From assembly GCA_025992895.1 (NCBI GenBank), contig DAJPGA010000001.1:693001-757000 (forward strand): a DNA stretch of 64,000 nucleotides. Direction: 5' to 3'. The DNA comes from Veillonellaceae bacterium. GTDB lineage: Bacteria > Bacillota > Negativicutes > Veillonellales > Dialisteraceae. Made by a program: the position numbers and the translations under genes. This document shows, piece by piece, positions 34,381 through 45,093 of the stretch. The notes beneath the pieces were generated by a model. It was not told where the DNA came from. It searched no databases and was given only the letters and a program-made list of their open reading frames with translations. Position 1 is the first letter of the stretch, and the number at the start of each line of letters is the position of its first letter.

Positions 34381-35925
34381 ATGAAAATCAGTTCAGATGA
34401 AATTACATCTGTCATTAAAAAACAGATTGAAAACTACAAAGTAGACCTCAATGTCGATGAAGTAGGTACGGTTCTTGAAGTCGGCGATGGCATTGCCCAT
34501 GTGTACGGCCTTCAGAATTGCATGGCCGGCGAACTGCTCGAACTTCCGAACGGCGTATACGGCATGGCACTCAACCTGGAAGAAAGCAACGTAGGTGCCG
34601 TTCTTCTGGGTCGCTCCGAAACCATTAAGGAAGGCGACGTTGTTAAGAGAACAGGTCACCTGATGCAGGTTCCGGTAGGCGATGCAGTTATCGGACGCGT
34701 AGTAAACGCGCTCGGACAGCCAATCGACGGCAAAGGCGAAATCAAAACCGACGAATATCGCGACATTGAAATCAAAGCTCCGGGCATTGCTGACAGACAG
34801 CCAGTTAATGTACCGCTGCAGACAGGTCTGAAATCCATTGACTCCATGGTTCCGATCGGCCGCGGCCAGCGCGAACTGATCATCGGCGACCGTGGTACTG
34901 GTAAGACGGCTATCGGCATCGATACCATCCTGAACCAGAAGGGTCAGAACGTTATCTGCATTTACGTATCCATCGGACAGAAAAATTCCAACGTTGTCCG
35001 TGTATATGAAAAATTGAAACAGGCCGGCGCTATGGATTACTCCATCATCGTTCATGCCGGCGCATCTGAAGGTTCCCCGATGCAGTACCTCGCACCATAC
35101 TCTGGTGTATCCATCGCTGAACACTTCATGCATCAGGGCAAAGACGTCCTCATTATTTATGATGACCTCTCCAAACACGCAGTAGCATACCGCGCAATGT
35201 CCCTGCTGCTCCGCCGTCCGCCAGGACGTGAAGCTTATCCAGGCGACGTATTCTATCTGCACTCCCGTCTGCTGGAACGTGCTGCCCGTCTCTCCAATGA
35301 ACTGGGCGGCGGCTCCATCACCGCACTGCCGATCATCGAAACACTGGCAGGCGACGTAGGCGCATACATTCCGACCAACGTTATTTCCATTACCGACGGC
35401 CAGATTTATCTGGAAACTGCACTCTTCTATTCCGGTATCCGTCCGGCTATCAACGTAGGTCTGTCCGTATCCCGTGTAGGTGGTTCCGCACAGATCAAAG
35501 CTATGAAACAGGTCGCAGGTACCCTGCGTCTGGATCTGGCACAGTACCGCGAACTTGCTGCATTCGCTCAGTTCGGTTCCGACCTGGACGCTGCAACCAA
35601 GGCACAGATTGACCGTGGTCAGAGAACGACTGAAATCCTGAAACAGCCGCAGTACACCCCATACCCGGTCGAAGACCAGGTACAGGTCATCTACGTAGCA
35701 GTTAAAGGCTACCTCGATGATGTTGCAGTTGACGAAGTCGTTGATTTCGAACACCGCATCCTTGCATTCCTCCACAGCACCCATCCGGAAATCGGAGAAG
35801 ATATCGTGAAGAACAAGAAGCTGACAGAAGCAAACGAAGAGAAACTGAAGGCAGCTATTCTTGAATTCAAGGAACGTTACGCAGCTACAAAATCCCAGGA
35901 TAAGTCTGAAACGGTAGAGGGGTGA
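34381..35925 (+). CDS. atpA: F0F1 ATP synthase subunit alpha
   Basis: 514 residues, the non-catalytic nucleotide-binding subunit. Walker [10 protein letters not shown] near residue 170, with the family signature [17 protein letters not shown]. Length and domains (beta-barrel, nucleotide-binding, C-terminal helical) are typical. Confidence 0.97.
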   Translation: MKISSDEITSVIKKQIENYKVDLNVDEVGTVLEVGDGIAHVYGLQNCMAGELLELPNGVYGMALNLEESNVGAVLLGRSETIKEGDVVKRTGHLMQVPVGDAVIGRVVNALGQPIDGKGEIKTDEYRDIEIKAPGIADRQPVNVPLQTGLKSIDSMVPIGRGQRELIIGDRGTGKTAIGIDTILNQKGQNVICIYVSIGQKNSNVVRVYEKLKQAGAMDYSIIVHAGASEGSPMQYLAPYSGVSIAEHFMHQGKDVLIIYDDLSKHAVAYRAMSLLLRRPPGREAYPGDVFYLHSRLLERAARLSNELGGGSITALPIIETLAGDVGAYIPTNVISITDGQIYLETALFYSGIRPAINVGLSVSRVGGSAQIKAMKQVAGTLRLDLAQYRELAAFAQFGSDLDAATKAQIDRGQRTTEILKQPQYTPYPVEDQVQVIYVAVKGYLDDVAVDEVVDFEHRILAFLHSTHPEIGEDIVKNKKLTEANEEKLKAAILEFKERYAATKSQDKSETVEG

Positions 35926-35930
35926 TCTGA

Positions 35931-36812
35931 TTGGAAAGTACGCGTGATATAAAAGGGCGCATTAAATCTGTCACCAACATCCAGCAGATCACAAAAGCAA
36001 TGAAGATGGTTGCCGCTGCCCGTCTGCGCAAAGCAGAAGAAAAAGCAAACGGCTCCCGTCCTTATGCTGAAAAGATCGGAGAGCTCTTGCGCCGCGCTTC
36101 TTCGGTAACTCCCGATTTTACCAGCCCGCTCTTCAGAACAGGCAAGGTAAAGAAGGTCGGCTATCTGGTCATCAGCGCCGATAAAGGCCTTGCGGGCGCT
36201 TTTAACTCCAACGTTATGAAGCGGACACTGCAGGAAATCTCCGGAAGGGATCGTTCCGAATACGCTCTTTACGTTTGCGGAAAACAGGGTAGAAACTACC
36301 TCAAATTCCGTGGATACGATCTTGATTCCTATCATTTCGGCTTTTCTGATAAACCTACCGCCCAGGATTCCATCGATCTCGCGAAGGAAATGGTTGACTA
36401 CTTCGTGACCGAGGAAGTGGACGAAGTTTATGTGATTTACACGAAATTCATCACCGCTCTGCGTCAGCAGGTACTCGTCGAGAAGATTCTTCCCGTCGAA
36501 GCTCCTGAAGCAGATGAGGAAACCGGCAACGGATCTGAAAAGAAATGGAAAGAAGCGCCATACATTTTTATGCCTGACGCTCACACAGTTCTCTCCAGAC
36601 TCCTTCCAGAATACGTACAGGTCAAGGTTTACAACGCCATGCTCCAGTCCGCTGCTTCCGAACTCGGAAGCCGTATGGCTGCCATGTCCGCTGCAACCGA
36701 CAACGCTACGGAGAGAATCGCCGACCTCAACCTCACGTACAACAAAGCACGTCAGGCCCAGGTCACCAACGAAATTTCCGAAATCGTCGGCGGCGCAGCT
36801 GCGCTTGAATAA
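35931..36812 (+). CDS. atpG: F0F1 ATP synthase subunit gamma
   Basis: 293 residues, the central rotor shaft. The N-terminal helix (STRDIKGRIKSVTNIQQITK) and the C-terminal helix (ERIADLNLTYNKARQAQVT) form the coiled coil. The start is TTG at 35931, after AGAGGGGTG. A 20-residue acidic insert, about 195-215 (EAPEADEETG), lies in the globular part. Confidence 0.95.
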   Translation: MESTRDIKGRIKSVTNIQQITKAMKMVAAARLRKAEEKANGSRPYAEKIGELLRRASSVTPDFTSPLFRTGKVKKVGYLVISADKGLAGAFNSNVMKRTLQEISGRDRSEYALYVCGKQGRNYLKFRGYDLDSYHFGFSDKPTAQDSIDLAKEMVDYFVTEEVDEVYVIYTKFITALRQQVLVEKILPVEAPEADEETGNGSEKKWKEAPYIFMPDAHTVLSRLLPEYVQVKVYNAMLQSAASELGSRMAAMSAATDNATERIADLNLTYNKARQAQVTNEISEIVGGAAALE

Positions 36813-36821
36813 ACCGCTTAA

Positions 36822-38279
<1,458 letters not shown>

Positions 38280-38282
38280 GCC

Positions 38283-38702
38283 ATGGCTGATACCCTTGAA
38301 AATCCAATGCACGTCGAAGTCATCAGTCCAGACGGTCCTATTTTTACACAGGACGGCGTGGATCTGGTGGCTGCCCGTGCGGAAGACGGCGAATTCGGTA
38401 TCGAAAAGCGCCACCTTCCCCTTGCTGCTGCTCTCGAAATGTGCTGCGTGCGCATAAAGACAGGTGACAAGGAACAGAGAGTTGCCGTATTCGGCGGCTT
38501 CCTTGAAGTCAATGACAACCACGTCAACATCATCGCTCCTCTTGCTGAACTCGCAGACAACATCGACGTTGCCCGCGCTCAGGCAGCTAAGAAACGCGCT
38601 GAAGACAGACTGGCTTCCAAGAAAGAAGACGTCGATGTAGATCGCGCCAGACTCGCTCTTATGCGTGCCCTGGTCCGTCTCAAAACGACTGGAAATCTCT
38701 AA
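38283..38702 (+). CDS. atpC: F0F1 ATP synthase subunit epsilon
   Basis: 139 residues. An N-terminal beta-sandwich (MHVEVISPDGPIFTQDGVDL) and a two-helix C-terminal domain with the usual ARAQAAKKRAEDRL. It regulates ATPase activity. Last gene of the operon, followed by a strong terminator. Confidence 0.95.
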   Translation: MADTLENPMHVEVISPDGPIFTQDGVDLVAARAEDGEFGIEKRHLPLAAALEMCCVRIKTGDKEQRVAVFGGFLEVNDNHVNIIAPLAELADNIDVARAQAAKKRAEDRLASKKEDVDVDRARLALMRALVRLKTTGNL

Positions 38703-38708
38703 TCAAAT

Positions 38709-38742
38709 AAAAAGAGGATGTACATGTGTACATCCTCTTTTT
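38709..38742 (+). terminator. Intrinsic terminator of the atp operon
   Basis: A perfect stem, AAAAAGAGGATGTACA (38709-38724) and TGTACATCCTCTTTTT (38727-38742). The tight loop means the inner pairs probably open. Confidence 0.9.
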
Positions 38743-38888
38743 TGCTGTTCGTCTGTCCCTTTCAACAGTCGACAGTTTCACCAATAAAAGGTATAATAAA
38801 TATAAAGGCATAATAAACATAATAACAATATGAAGAATTTTATTTGACTATATTTTAAGCGCAAGCTTATTGGAGGAGGAGATTGGGC

Positions 38889-39407
38889 ATGGATGAAATT
38901 TTCGGAAGAGGCGAATGCCGTAATTTCAAAGAACTGACACCAGTACCGGATGAACAGCTCCTGACACTCGTCAAGGCGGGCATGCAGGCCAGATCTGTAG
39001 GAAATCAGAAGGACAGAGACTTCATCATCGTAACAAGAGAAGACCTCGTCAAAGCCATTTCCCATAACAGCATCGTAGCAGGCCCGGCAAGAAAAGCATC
39101 TGCTGCCATCGTTATCGTAGGCAAGAAAGAAGGCGTCAGCTTCCCTGACGAATGGTCCTTCGACTGCGCAGCTGCCGCAGAAAACATACTGCTCGAAGCA
39201 GAGCACCTGGGGCTGGGGAGCCTCTGGCTGCAGGTTTATCCATATCAGGACAGAAAGATCCACCTTTGCAACATCCTCGATATCCCGACTGAACTTGATC
39301 CATTCTGCATCGTCGTCATCGGCTATGCTGAGAGAAAACCAGTCGTACTGAACCGCTTTGATGAAAGAGAAGTATCATACGACCTGTATACAAACCACAA
39401 AAAGTGA
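38889..39407 (+). CDS. Nitroreductase-family flavoprotein
   Basis: About 172 residues. The N-terminal RGECRNF and the Gly/Leu core ENILLEAEHLGLGSLWLQVYP (within the family FMN site) mark an FMN-dependent NAD(P)H nitroreductase. Such enzymes reduce nitro compounds, quinones or enones in anaerobes. A TTG at 38883 is in frame; GGAGGAGG at 38872-38879 suits the ATG at 38889 better. It stands between the atp terminator and its own hairpin. Confidence 0.87.
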   Translation: MDEIFGRGECRNFKELTPVPDEQLLTLVKAGMQARSVGNQKDRDFIIVTREDLVKAISHNSIVAGPARKASAAIVIVGKKEGVSFPDEWSFDCAAAAENILLEAEHLGLGSLWLQVYPYQDRKIHLCNILDIPTELDPFCIVVIGYAERKPVVLNRFDEREVSYDLYTNHKK

Positions 39408-39426
39408 CCGCCGCGGGGGTTAAAGA

Positions 39427-39452
39427 AACTCTGCTGGAAAACCAGCAGAGTT
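39427..39452 (+). terminator. Intrinsic terminator
   Basis: A perfect 11-bp stem, AACTCTGCTGG (39427-39437) and CCAGCAGAGTT (39442-39452) with an AAAA loop, then TTATT. Ends the nitroreductase transcript. Confidence 0.85.
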
Positions 39453-39485
39453 TTATTGTGGAGAAAATGGATATGAAGGGAAAGA

Positions 39486-39515
39486 AAAAAACGCCCGCCT
39501 TTCAGCGGACGTTTT
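39486..39515 (-). terminator. Intrinsic terminator of the LysR gene
   Basis: On the minus strand ACGTCCGCT pairs with AGGCGGGCGT (one G-U), loop GAA, followed by a T run. Confidence 0.75.
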
Positions 39516-39520
39516 TCCTT

Positions 39521-40453
39521 CTATTCGGCTTCAGCACTGGCTGCAGCAACGCTTGGTTGTGCCATGACAGGACGAAGATTCGTAGAAGTGAATTTGTAAT
39601 TTTCCATGTACTGGATGAATTTTCCAAGGTGGTCGGTGATGAAGACGCCTTTCTTCCACAGCAGGCCAAACTGGTTTCCTATTTTTGGTTCGACAGGAAT
39701 CTTCACGATGTTTTCCGGAAGGGTCATTGCCGAGTAGAGGAAAGCACCACAGTTGCCGGCGGAGAGACAGTTGAGAACTGTCGTCAGCTGGCTGCAGTAC
39801 ATTTTGATATGCGGAGTCGTTCCTTCGGAACGGAAGCCGGTGATGACGGTATGAGACTGGACGGAGTCTGTGTTGAAAAGAATGATAGGCTCTTCCTTCA
39901 GTGTTTCGAAGGAGACGGAAGGTTCCTTAGCCAGGTGATGATTCTTATCGACACAGTACACGTACGTATCTTCAAGGATGGTGTGGTAATCGTAGTTATC
40001 CAGATTGTAGAAATCCAGGTTGGCGATAGCCACATCCAGTTCATCATTATCGACGAGCTCGCGGGCATGCATGGAAGAGCATTCCATGAGCTTCACGGGG
40101 ATGCCGTATTTCTCTTCAAACTCCATGGCAAGGGACGGCAGAAGCAGGGTGCTCGGAGTCGAAGTGATACCGATCCGAAGCGGGGCCTTGTTCGTGTCCT
40201 TGTCAGAGAAATCCGTGTACATCTCATGTGCTCTGTGAAGGATATATTCGGCCTTCTTGTAGAAGAGAGAGCCGTCATTGGTCAGTGTGATCCGGTTCTG
40301 GCCATGGGTGAAAAGTCTAAGGTGAAACTCCTTTTCCAGATTACGGATCGAAGTCGATATTGTCGGCTGTGAAACGAAAAGGGATTCCGCAGCGCGGGTG
40401 ATGCTGTGATAACGGCACACGGCGCAAAAGTATTCCAGCTGATTAAGTGTCAT
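39521..40453 (-). CDS. LysR-family transcriptional regulator
   Basis: About 310 residues. Helix-turn-helix SITRAAESLFVSQPTISTSI near residues 16-35, with the effector domain from about 90. A longer frame to 40534 exists, but AAGGAGG on the minus strand places the ATG at 40453 (MTLNQLEYF). It ends C-terminally in an Ala/Glu stretch. No divergent gene lies close upstream, so its targets are unclear; the nitroreductase is convergent. Confidence 0.88.
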   Translation of the reverse strand: MTLNQLEYFCAVCRYHSITRAAESLFVSQPTISTSIRNLEKEFHLRLFTHGQNRITLTNDGSLFYKKAEYILHRAHEMYTDFSDKDTNKAPLRIGITSTPSTLLLPSLAMEFEEKYGIPVKLMECSSMHARELVDNDELDVAIANLDFYNLDNYDYHTILEDTYVYCVDKNHHLAKEPSVSFETLKEEPIILFNTDSVQSHTVITGFRSEGTTPHIKMYCSQLTTVLNCLSAGNCGAFLYSAMTLPENIVKIPVEPKIGNQFGLLWKKGVFITDHLGKFIQYMENYKFTSTNLRPVMAQPSVAAASAEAE

Positions 40454-40890
40454 AGCGATTGCCTCCTTGAAATTCCATGACAGGAAACAAACCGGTTCAG
40501 CTGAGAATTTCAGGCAGAATGACCGGTGGTGCAAAGGTGTTACAATTAAAAAGCCCGCAAATCATCCATATCTTTTAACGAACAATACATGCACATCAAT
40601 CAGAATGAATGGGTGACTGCGGTGATACAGGCCGTGAAGCGAATGAATGGCATATTGTCACCCACTCAGATACGGAAAATTCTTAAATTACTATTATCAG
40701 TATAAATAAATATTATCAAATAATCAAGAGTATAAACAAAACTTTACATAAAAAATACTAAAGCAAGGTTATAAGTTATAAAAAATTGTAATATGCGAAT
40801 AAATTGCATATATAATGGCGTATATGTACATCAAAATCTATGAATCAGGATGGAGAGAAAGCGAAGAAGATAGGAAGCCAGTCAGGCATG
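40454..40890. other. Gene-free AT-rich region
   Basis: About 440 bases upstream of the LysR gene with no supported gene. A TATAAT at about 40811 faces plus, but no ribosome binding site or gene follows before the terminator at 40891. It may produce only a short RNA, or be fortuitous. Confidence 0.4.
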
Positions 40891-40922
40891 AAAAAAGAGC
40901 CCGGATATCCGGACTCTTTTTT
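40891..40922. terminator. Bidirectional intrinsic terminator
   Basis: AAAAAAGAG (40891-40899), CCGGATATCCGG (40901-40912), CTCTTTTTT (40914-40922) form a nearly perfect palindromic hairpin. It ends the thioredoxin transcript on the minus strand. Confidence 0.85.
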
Positions 40923-40931
40923 GTGCATTCA

Positions 40932-41255
40932 TTAAGTGAGGAACTTTTTCAGTTCTTCGAGGAATGCTTCCTGCGGTACAGCGCCGATCATGCGGTGTAC
41001 TTCCTGGCCGTCCTTGAAGAGAATGATGGTCGGAATGGACATGATGTCGAACTGTCCTGCGAGTTCCTGCATTTCATCGGTATCAACTTTGGTGAAGTTG
41101 ACCTTATCTCCGAGCAGCTCGGAGGCATGGTCCATGACCGGGGCCATCATGCGGCAGGGGCCGCACCAAGTTGCCCAGAAGTCAATAACGCTGTAACCTT
41201 TGTGATTGACGATTTCTCTTTCGAAATCTTCCTGGCTGTGAATTTCTGTGATCAT
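40932..41255 (-). CDS. trxA: Thioredoxin
   Basis: 107 residues, canonical length, with the redox site FWATWCGPCRMMAP and the cis-Pro in SIPTIILFKDG. It reduces protein disulfides with thioredoxin reductase. A longer frame to 41294 exists, but AAAAGGAG on the minus strand fits the ATG at 41255 (MITEIHSQ). Single gene with its own promoter and terminator. Confidence 0.95.
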   Translation of the reverse strand: MITEIHSQEDFEREIVNHKGYSVIDFWATWCGPCRMMAPVMDHASELLGDKVNFTKVDTDEMQELAGQFDIMSIPTIILFKDGQEVHRMIGAVPQEAFLEELKKFLT

Positions 41256-41322
41256 AAGTCGATCGCTCCTTTTCGTCCGCGCTCCAAAAAGCAACGCTGC
41301 ATTTAATTCTTTCGATATGATT

Positions 41323-41350
41323 ATTATAACATATTTTGAAGTATGTACAA
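41323..41350 (-). promoter_or_regulatory. Promoter of trxA
   Basis: Minus strand: -35 TTGTAC (41350-41345), a 16-base spacer ending in TG-T, -10 TATAAT (41328-41323). A consensus extended -10. The stretch 41351-41604 upstream is AT-rich with no gene. Confidence 0.65.
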
Positions 41351-41604
41351 GGGGATAAGACTTGAAATTTTCAAGTTTTTAGATATATAGACTCATAAAA
41401 ATAAAAATGATTTGCAGGACATTTTGTGACGAAATGTCAGACGTCTACTTAAATTTGATTTTTAAAATATAGTATACTTTTCAATACTTGCGAATAGGTA
41501 TAAGTATCTTTTATTACAGAAATTATTTGAAGTAAGGTATAATCAAGTTAATATAATTATATCTCATTAAATAATGAGATTAAGAGATAAGAAAGGAGGA
41601 CGCG

Positions 41605-42189
41605 ATGGATCGAAGAAGAAACGCTGCTGAGAGGCTGCTTGCATCGTACAGCAGATTTTACGGAATCACCCGTTTCGACGGGATGGACGCTCCGGAGACG
41701 GAAGGAGTCAGGGAAGCGCTAAAGCTTTCCGCGCCCATTCTCCCGGACGGCGCAGAGCTTACGGCTGTGTGCGAATACTATGAGAGGGACGGCGGCTATT
41801 TCCTGCTTCGGTCCAACGAACTATGGACGTCGGAGCAGGAGGAGTTCATTTTCCTCTTCACCTGCCCGCGACTGACGGAGGCGGTCCATGAGGCCGTGAA
41901 GGAGTTTGTCTGCCGGGAAGGCAGGAAGATGGCTCATATAGGACCGGGCCATATGTACACAGGAGTTTCCTCTGTCATCATCTGCGATGATGCTGATGAA
42001 GCAGCAGAAAAGGCATTGAAGAAATCAAGTTACACGAAGACGTTCCGCTTCATGATCCACGGATGGCTCGAGTACCGGGCCAGCTGCCTGGACCTGTCGA
42101 GGGAGAGATTCCTCTTCAACAGGGCAGGACGGAGAATGCAGCCGGAAATGATGAAGGTGTGGGAAGGACGGAAGGCCGGTCTCGCGTGA
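41605..42189 (+). CDS. Conserved-looking cytoplasmic protein of unknown function
   Basis: 194 residues, no signal peptide or TM. Features include a Glu/Tyr-rich region (CEYYERDGGYFLLRS), a hydrophobic core (EFIFLFTCPRL), a Gly-His stretch (HIGPGHMYTGVSSVIICDD) and a basic C-terminus. I do not recognise the family. AAAGGAGG precedes the ATG, and codon use is like its neighbours. It lies 28 bases before cstA, so the two are probably one operon. It might be a partner or regulator of that transporter (inference). Confidence 0.7.
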   Translation: MDRRRNAAERLLASYSRFYGITRFDGMDAPETEGVREALKLSAPILPDGAELTAVCEYYERDGGYFLLRSNELWTSEQEEFIFLFTCPRLTEAVHEAVKEFVCREGRKMAHIGPGHMYTGVSSVIICDDADEAAEKALKKSSYTKTFRFMIHGWLEYRASCLDLSRERFLFNRAGRRMQPEMMKVWEGRKAGLA

Positions 42190-42217
42190 GGCCGGGATTT
42201 GAAGGGAGGTCACTTCA

Positions 42218-43972
42218 TTGAATACGCTTGTACTGCTCGCGGTTTGTCTCGCTATTCTCCTCTGCGGCTATATTTTCTACGGCCGCTGGCTGGTGAAACA
42301 GTGGGGCGTGGGTGAGGGAAATATCCCGACACCTGCTCATACAATGGAAGACGGGATTGACTATGTCCCCGCTAAAGCTCCGGTGCTCATGGGGCACCAT
42401 TTCTCCTCGATTGCAGGTGCAGGCCCTATTACGGGACCGATCGGGGCTGCCATGTTCGGATGGCTGCCTGTCACGCTCTGGGTTCTCGTCGGCGGCATTT
42501 TCTTCGGCGGCGTCCATGATTTCGGCGCGCTCTTCGCTTCTGTCCGCCACAACGGGCAGTCCATCGGGGAAATCATTTCAGCGAATATGTCCAAGAGAGC
42601 CAAGCAGCTCTTCATCATATTCTCTTACCTGACACTGATCCTTGTCGTTGCAGCCTTTGCTGCCATCGTTGCTTCCACATTCGGCGCGACGATTGAAAAC
42701 GGCGCGGTCAATATGGAAAAGAGTGCTGTCAAAGCCTCCGTCGCTATGGTTTCGATACTCTTCATTGTGGCTGCCATTATTTTCGGACTTATCGTATACC
42801 GTTTCCATGTATCCATGGCAGTATCCACAGTGATGGCCATCGGCGCCATCGTCCTCTGCATGGGTATCGGCATGAACTTCCATCCGATTTACTTCTCCCA
42901 GACGACATGGATGTGGCTGATCGGCCTTTACATCACGATTGCTTCCGTCACTCCGGTATGGATCCTGCTCCAGCCGCGTGACTACCTGAGCTCGTTCCTT
43001 CTCTATGCGATGCTCATCGTTGCCGTCGTCGGCATCGTAGGTGCGCATCCGGATATCGATCCGAACCTCTTCCCGGCTTACACAGGCTTCTCCGTGGACA
43101 ATGGAAACGGCGTACAGTACCTGTTCCCGATTCTCTTCACAACCGTTGCCTGCGGCGCGATTTCCGGCTTCCATTCCCTCGTATCGTCCGGCACGACGTC
43201 CAAACAGCTCGATAAGGAATCCGACGCCAAGCCGATCGCATACGGCGGCATGCTCCTGGAATGCGTTCTTGCTATCATTACTCTCTGTGCGATTGCCTAT
43301 GCCAGGGAAACAGGACATATCCACGGCGCAACGGATATCTTCGCCGGCGGCATCGCTGCCATGATTGCCAAGATCCCGGGTCTTGAAGGGGCAGAAACGA
43401 TGATGTACACGCTCCTTGTCCTTACATACTCTGCATTCTGCCTGACATCCCTTGATACAGCGACAAGACTGGCCCGTTTCATGTTCCAGGAATTCTGGCT
43501 CGAACCAGGCGAAACACCGAAGGACATCAAGGGCGGATTCAAGAAACTGATGGTCAATCCGTACTTTGCTACCATCCTGACTGTCGTCTTAGGCGTCCTC
43601 CTTGGCATGAACGGCTTCATGAAAATCTGGGGCCTCTTCGGCGCAGCCAACCAACTCCTCGCCGGCATCGGCCTCCTTGCCGTAGCCGCATGGCTGGGCA
43701 ATGCAGGGAAGAATAATAAGATGTTCCTCTTCCCGATGACATTCATGATGATCGTCACCCTTGCATCCCTCGTCATCATCGTCAGGAACCAGATCGGCAT
43801 GATCATGAAAGGCGGAGCAGACTGGGGCCCGTACGCACAGGCCGGCATCGGCACGCTCCTCATCGTCCTTGCCCTTGAACTTGCCGTAGAAGGCTACCGC
43901 ACCGTCATGCGCGGCAGAAAAGGCGGCGGAGATAAAGCAGAAAGACTGCCTGACCTTGAAGTAGAAGAATAA
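42218..43972 (+). CDS. cstA: Carbon starvation protein CstA family transporter
   Basis: 584 residues with about 16 TM segments. The conserved CstA N-terminal block HHFSSIAGAGPITGPIG and the GGIFFGGVHDFGALFAS region are present. Family members import pyruvate or peptides. The start is TTG at 42218, seven bases after GGGAGGT; the preceding gene ends 28 bases upstream. No clear terminator follows; a structured region and an IS element come next. Confidence 0.93.
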   Translation: MNTLVLLAVCLAILLCGYIFYGRWLVKQWGVGEGNIPTPAHTMEDGIDYVPAKAPVLMGHHFSSIAGAGPITGPIGAAMFGWLPVTLWVLVGGIFFGGVHDFGALFASVRHNGQSIGEIISANMSKRAKQLFIIFSYLTLILVVAAFAAIVASTFGATIENGAVNMEKSAVKASVAMVSILFIVAAIIFGLIVYRFHVSMAVSTVMAIGAIVLCMGIGMNFHPIYFSQTTWMWLIGLYITIASVTPVWILLQPRDYLSSFLLYAMLIVAVVGIVGAHPDIDPNLFPAYTGFSVDNGNGVQYLFPILFTTVACGAISGFHSLVSSGTTSKQLDKESDAKPIAYGGMLLECVLAIITLCAIAYARETGHIHGATDIFAGGIAAMIAKIPGLEGAETMMYTLLVLTYSAFCLTSLDTATRLARFMFQEFWLEPGETPKDIKGGFKKLMVNPYFATILTVVLGVLLGMNGFMKIWGLFGAANQLLAGIGLLAVAAWLGNAGKNNKMFLFPMTFMMIVTLASLVIIVRNQIGMIMKGGADWGPYAQAGIGTLLIVLALELAVEGYRTVMRGRKGGGDKAERLPDLEVEE

Positions 43973-43987
43973 GTAAAGGTATTAAAA

Positions 43988-44082
43988 AAGGGGCTGAGAG
44001 GATACCGTAAAATGCGGACTTGCCTTCCCAGACGGGGAAGAATGCCCTTGACCTTGCTCTGGAAGAGAAGGTGGTGCGGATT
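43988..44082 (+). ncRNA. Unclassified structured element between cstA and the IS
   Basis: Pairings: AAGGGGC (43988-43994) with GCCCTT (44044-44049), CTTCCC (44024-44029) with GGGAAG (44035-44040), and ACCTTgCTCT with AGAGaAGGT (44051-44072). It contains CTGAGAGGATACC, like a TPP riboswitch, and AAGGTGGTGCGG, like a T-box, but the full motif of neither. The gene it might control is not present. Confidence 0.35.
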
Positions 44083-44091
44083 TGTTAATAC

Positions 44092-44111
44092 AGACAAATA
44101 AATATCATAAA
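44092..44111 (+). repeat. IS terminal inverted repeat, left
   Basis: AGACAAATAAATATCATAAA; 17 of 20 identical to the reverse complement of 45761-45780. Confidence 0.7.
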
Positions 44112-44136
44112 AAATCTAATCGTACTTTAATCTTAA

Positions 44137-45093
44137 TCATGCAGCCATTGGAGCTGCGTTGAATACTTCCATTGGAGCTAAAAGATGTAATTTGCGCTGA
44201 ATGCGTTTGTTGTTGTAGAAGTAGATGTAGCCGTTGATCATGCTTACCACTGCTTTACGGCTGGTGAATTTACGTGTGTAGTAACGTTCGCGCTTCAGCA
44301 TTCCCCAGAACCCTTCCATCAGACCGTTGTCTGCACAGCAGCCTACACGGGACATGCTGTGAACCAGTCCTGCTTTTTCAACAATCTTATGGAATCCGTT
44401 GCTTGTATACTGGAATCCGCGGTCGGTATGAATCATTGGATGTTCTCCAGGATTCTCTTTAAGTGCCTTTTCCATTGTCTCAAAAGCCAGTGCAGTATTG
44501 TTCCTGTCGCCGATGACATAAGAGACAATCCGGCGATCATGGCCGTCAATAATCGCGCTTAAATATAACTTGTGCAAAACTCCATCAGCAGTTGTGTACT
44601 TGAATTCAGTGACATCCGTCATCCATCTTGCATTGGACACGCCGGCATCAAAGTCACGGTTCAGCAGGTTTTCAAAAATGTACTTTGGATCCTTTGCGTT
44701 ACGAGTGCAACCATCGGTCTTGTACTTGATCACGGACTTAATATTAAGTATCCGCATGATACGAAGAACCAGACTGTCGCTTACATTTATATTGATGTTG
44801 TCATCCTTCTTGATCCAATCGTTAATCCGGCGGTATCCCATATCCGGATATTCCTGATGGGTTTTCATGACCTCCTGTGCGACCTTTTCTCTCAGCAGTT
44901 CACGGCCGCTCTTAATATGATTCAGCCATCCGTAATAAGCTGCCCGGGAGACCTTTGAGAGTCGGCAGAGACTTTCTATGGAGATGTTGGTTTCTTCATG
45001 GACTTCTTTTATGGCTTTAAAATCTCTGAGAAGGTGAGTAAGGCTGAATCCTTCGAGGAACGCAACCTTTCCTCTATCTCCATCTTTTTTTTT
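44137..45093 (-). CDS. IS3-family transposase OrfB (DDE integrase domain)
   Basis: The -1 frame is open from the slippery site at about 45093 down to 44137, roughly 318 codons. It begins FLEGFSLTHLLRDFKAIKEV, then the HTH_21 region (SIESLCRLSKVSRAAYYGWL) and the integrase core. The catalytic residues are Asp in WMTDVTEF, Asp in HTDRGFQYTS and Glu in NGLMEGFWGMLK. The first ATG in the frame is only at 44868, which would omit the N-terminal part, so it is most likely made as an OrfAB fusion by -1 frameshifting. Confidence 0.85.
   Translation of the reverse strand, partial: KKKDGDRGKVAFLEGFSLTHLLRDFKAIKEVHEETNISIESLCRLSKVSRAAYYGWLNHIKSGRELLREKVAQEVMKTHQEYPDMGYRRINDWIKKDDNININVSDSLVLRIMRILNIKSVIKYKTDGCTRNAKDPKYIFENLLNRDFDAGVSNARWMTDVTEFKYTTADGVLHKLYLSAIIDGHDRRIVSYVIGDRNNTALAFETMEKALKENPGEHPMIHTDRGFQYTSNGFHKIVEKAGLVHSMSRVGCCADNGLMEGFWGMLKRERYYTRKFTSRKAVVSMINGYIYFYNNKRIQRKLHLLAPMEVFNAAPMAA

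Noticed and set aside
40811..40922. Plus-strand small RNA or small gene from TATAAT to the terminator
   Set aside because: The -35 spacing is poor, there is no ribosome binding site, and the hairpin is fully explained by the thioredoxin gene on the other strand.
43988..44082. TPP riboswitch or T-box
   Set aside because: The CTGAGAGG and GGTGGT words are suggestive, but the TPP 3' half (CTGAT...TAATGCCAGC) and the T-box ACC are missing, and no target gene follows.
44137..44868. OrfB starting at the internal ATG 44868
   Set aside because: The same frame is open upstream with the conserved HTH_21 region, and a slippery A9G site explains its expression as OrfAB.
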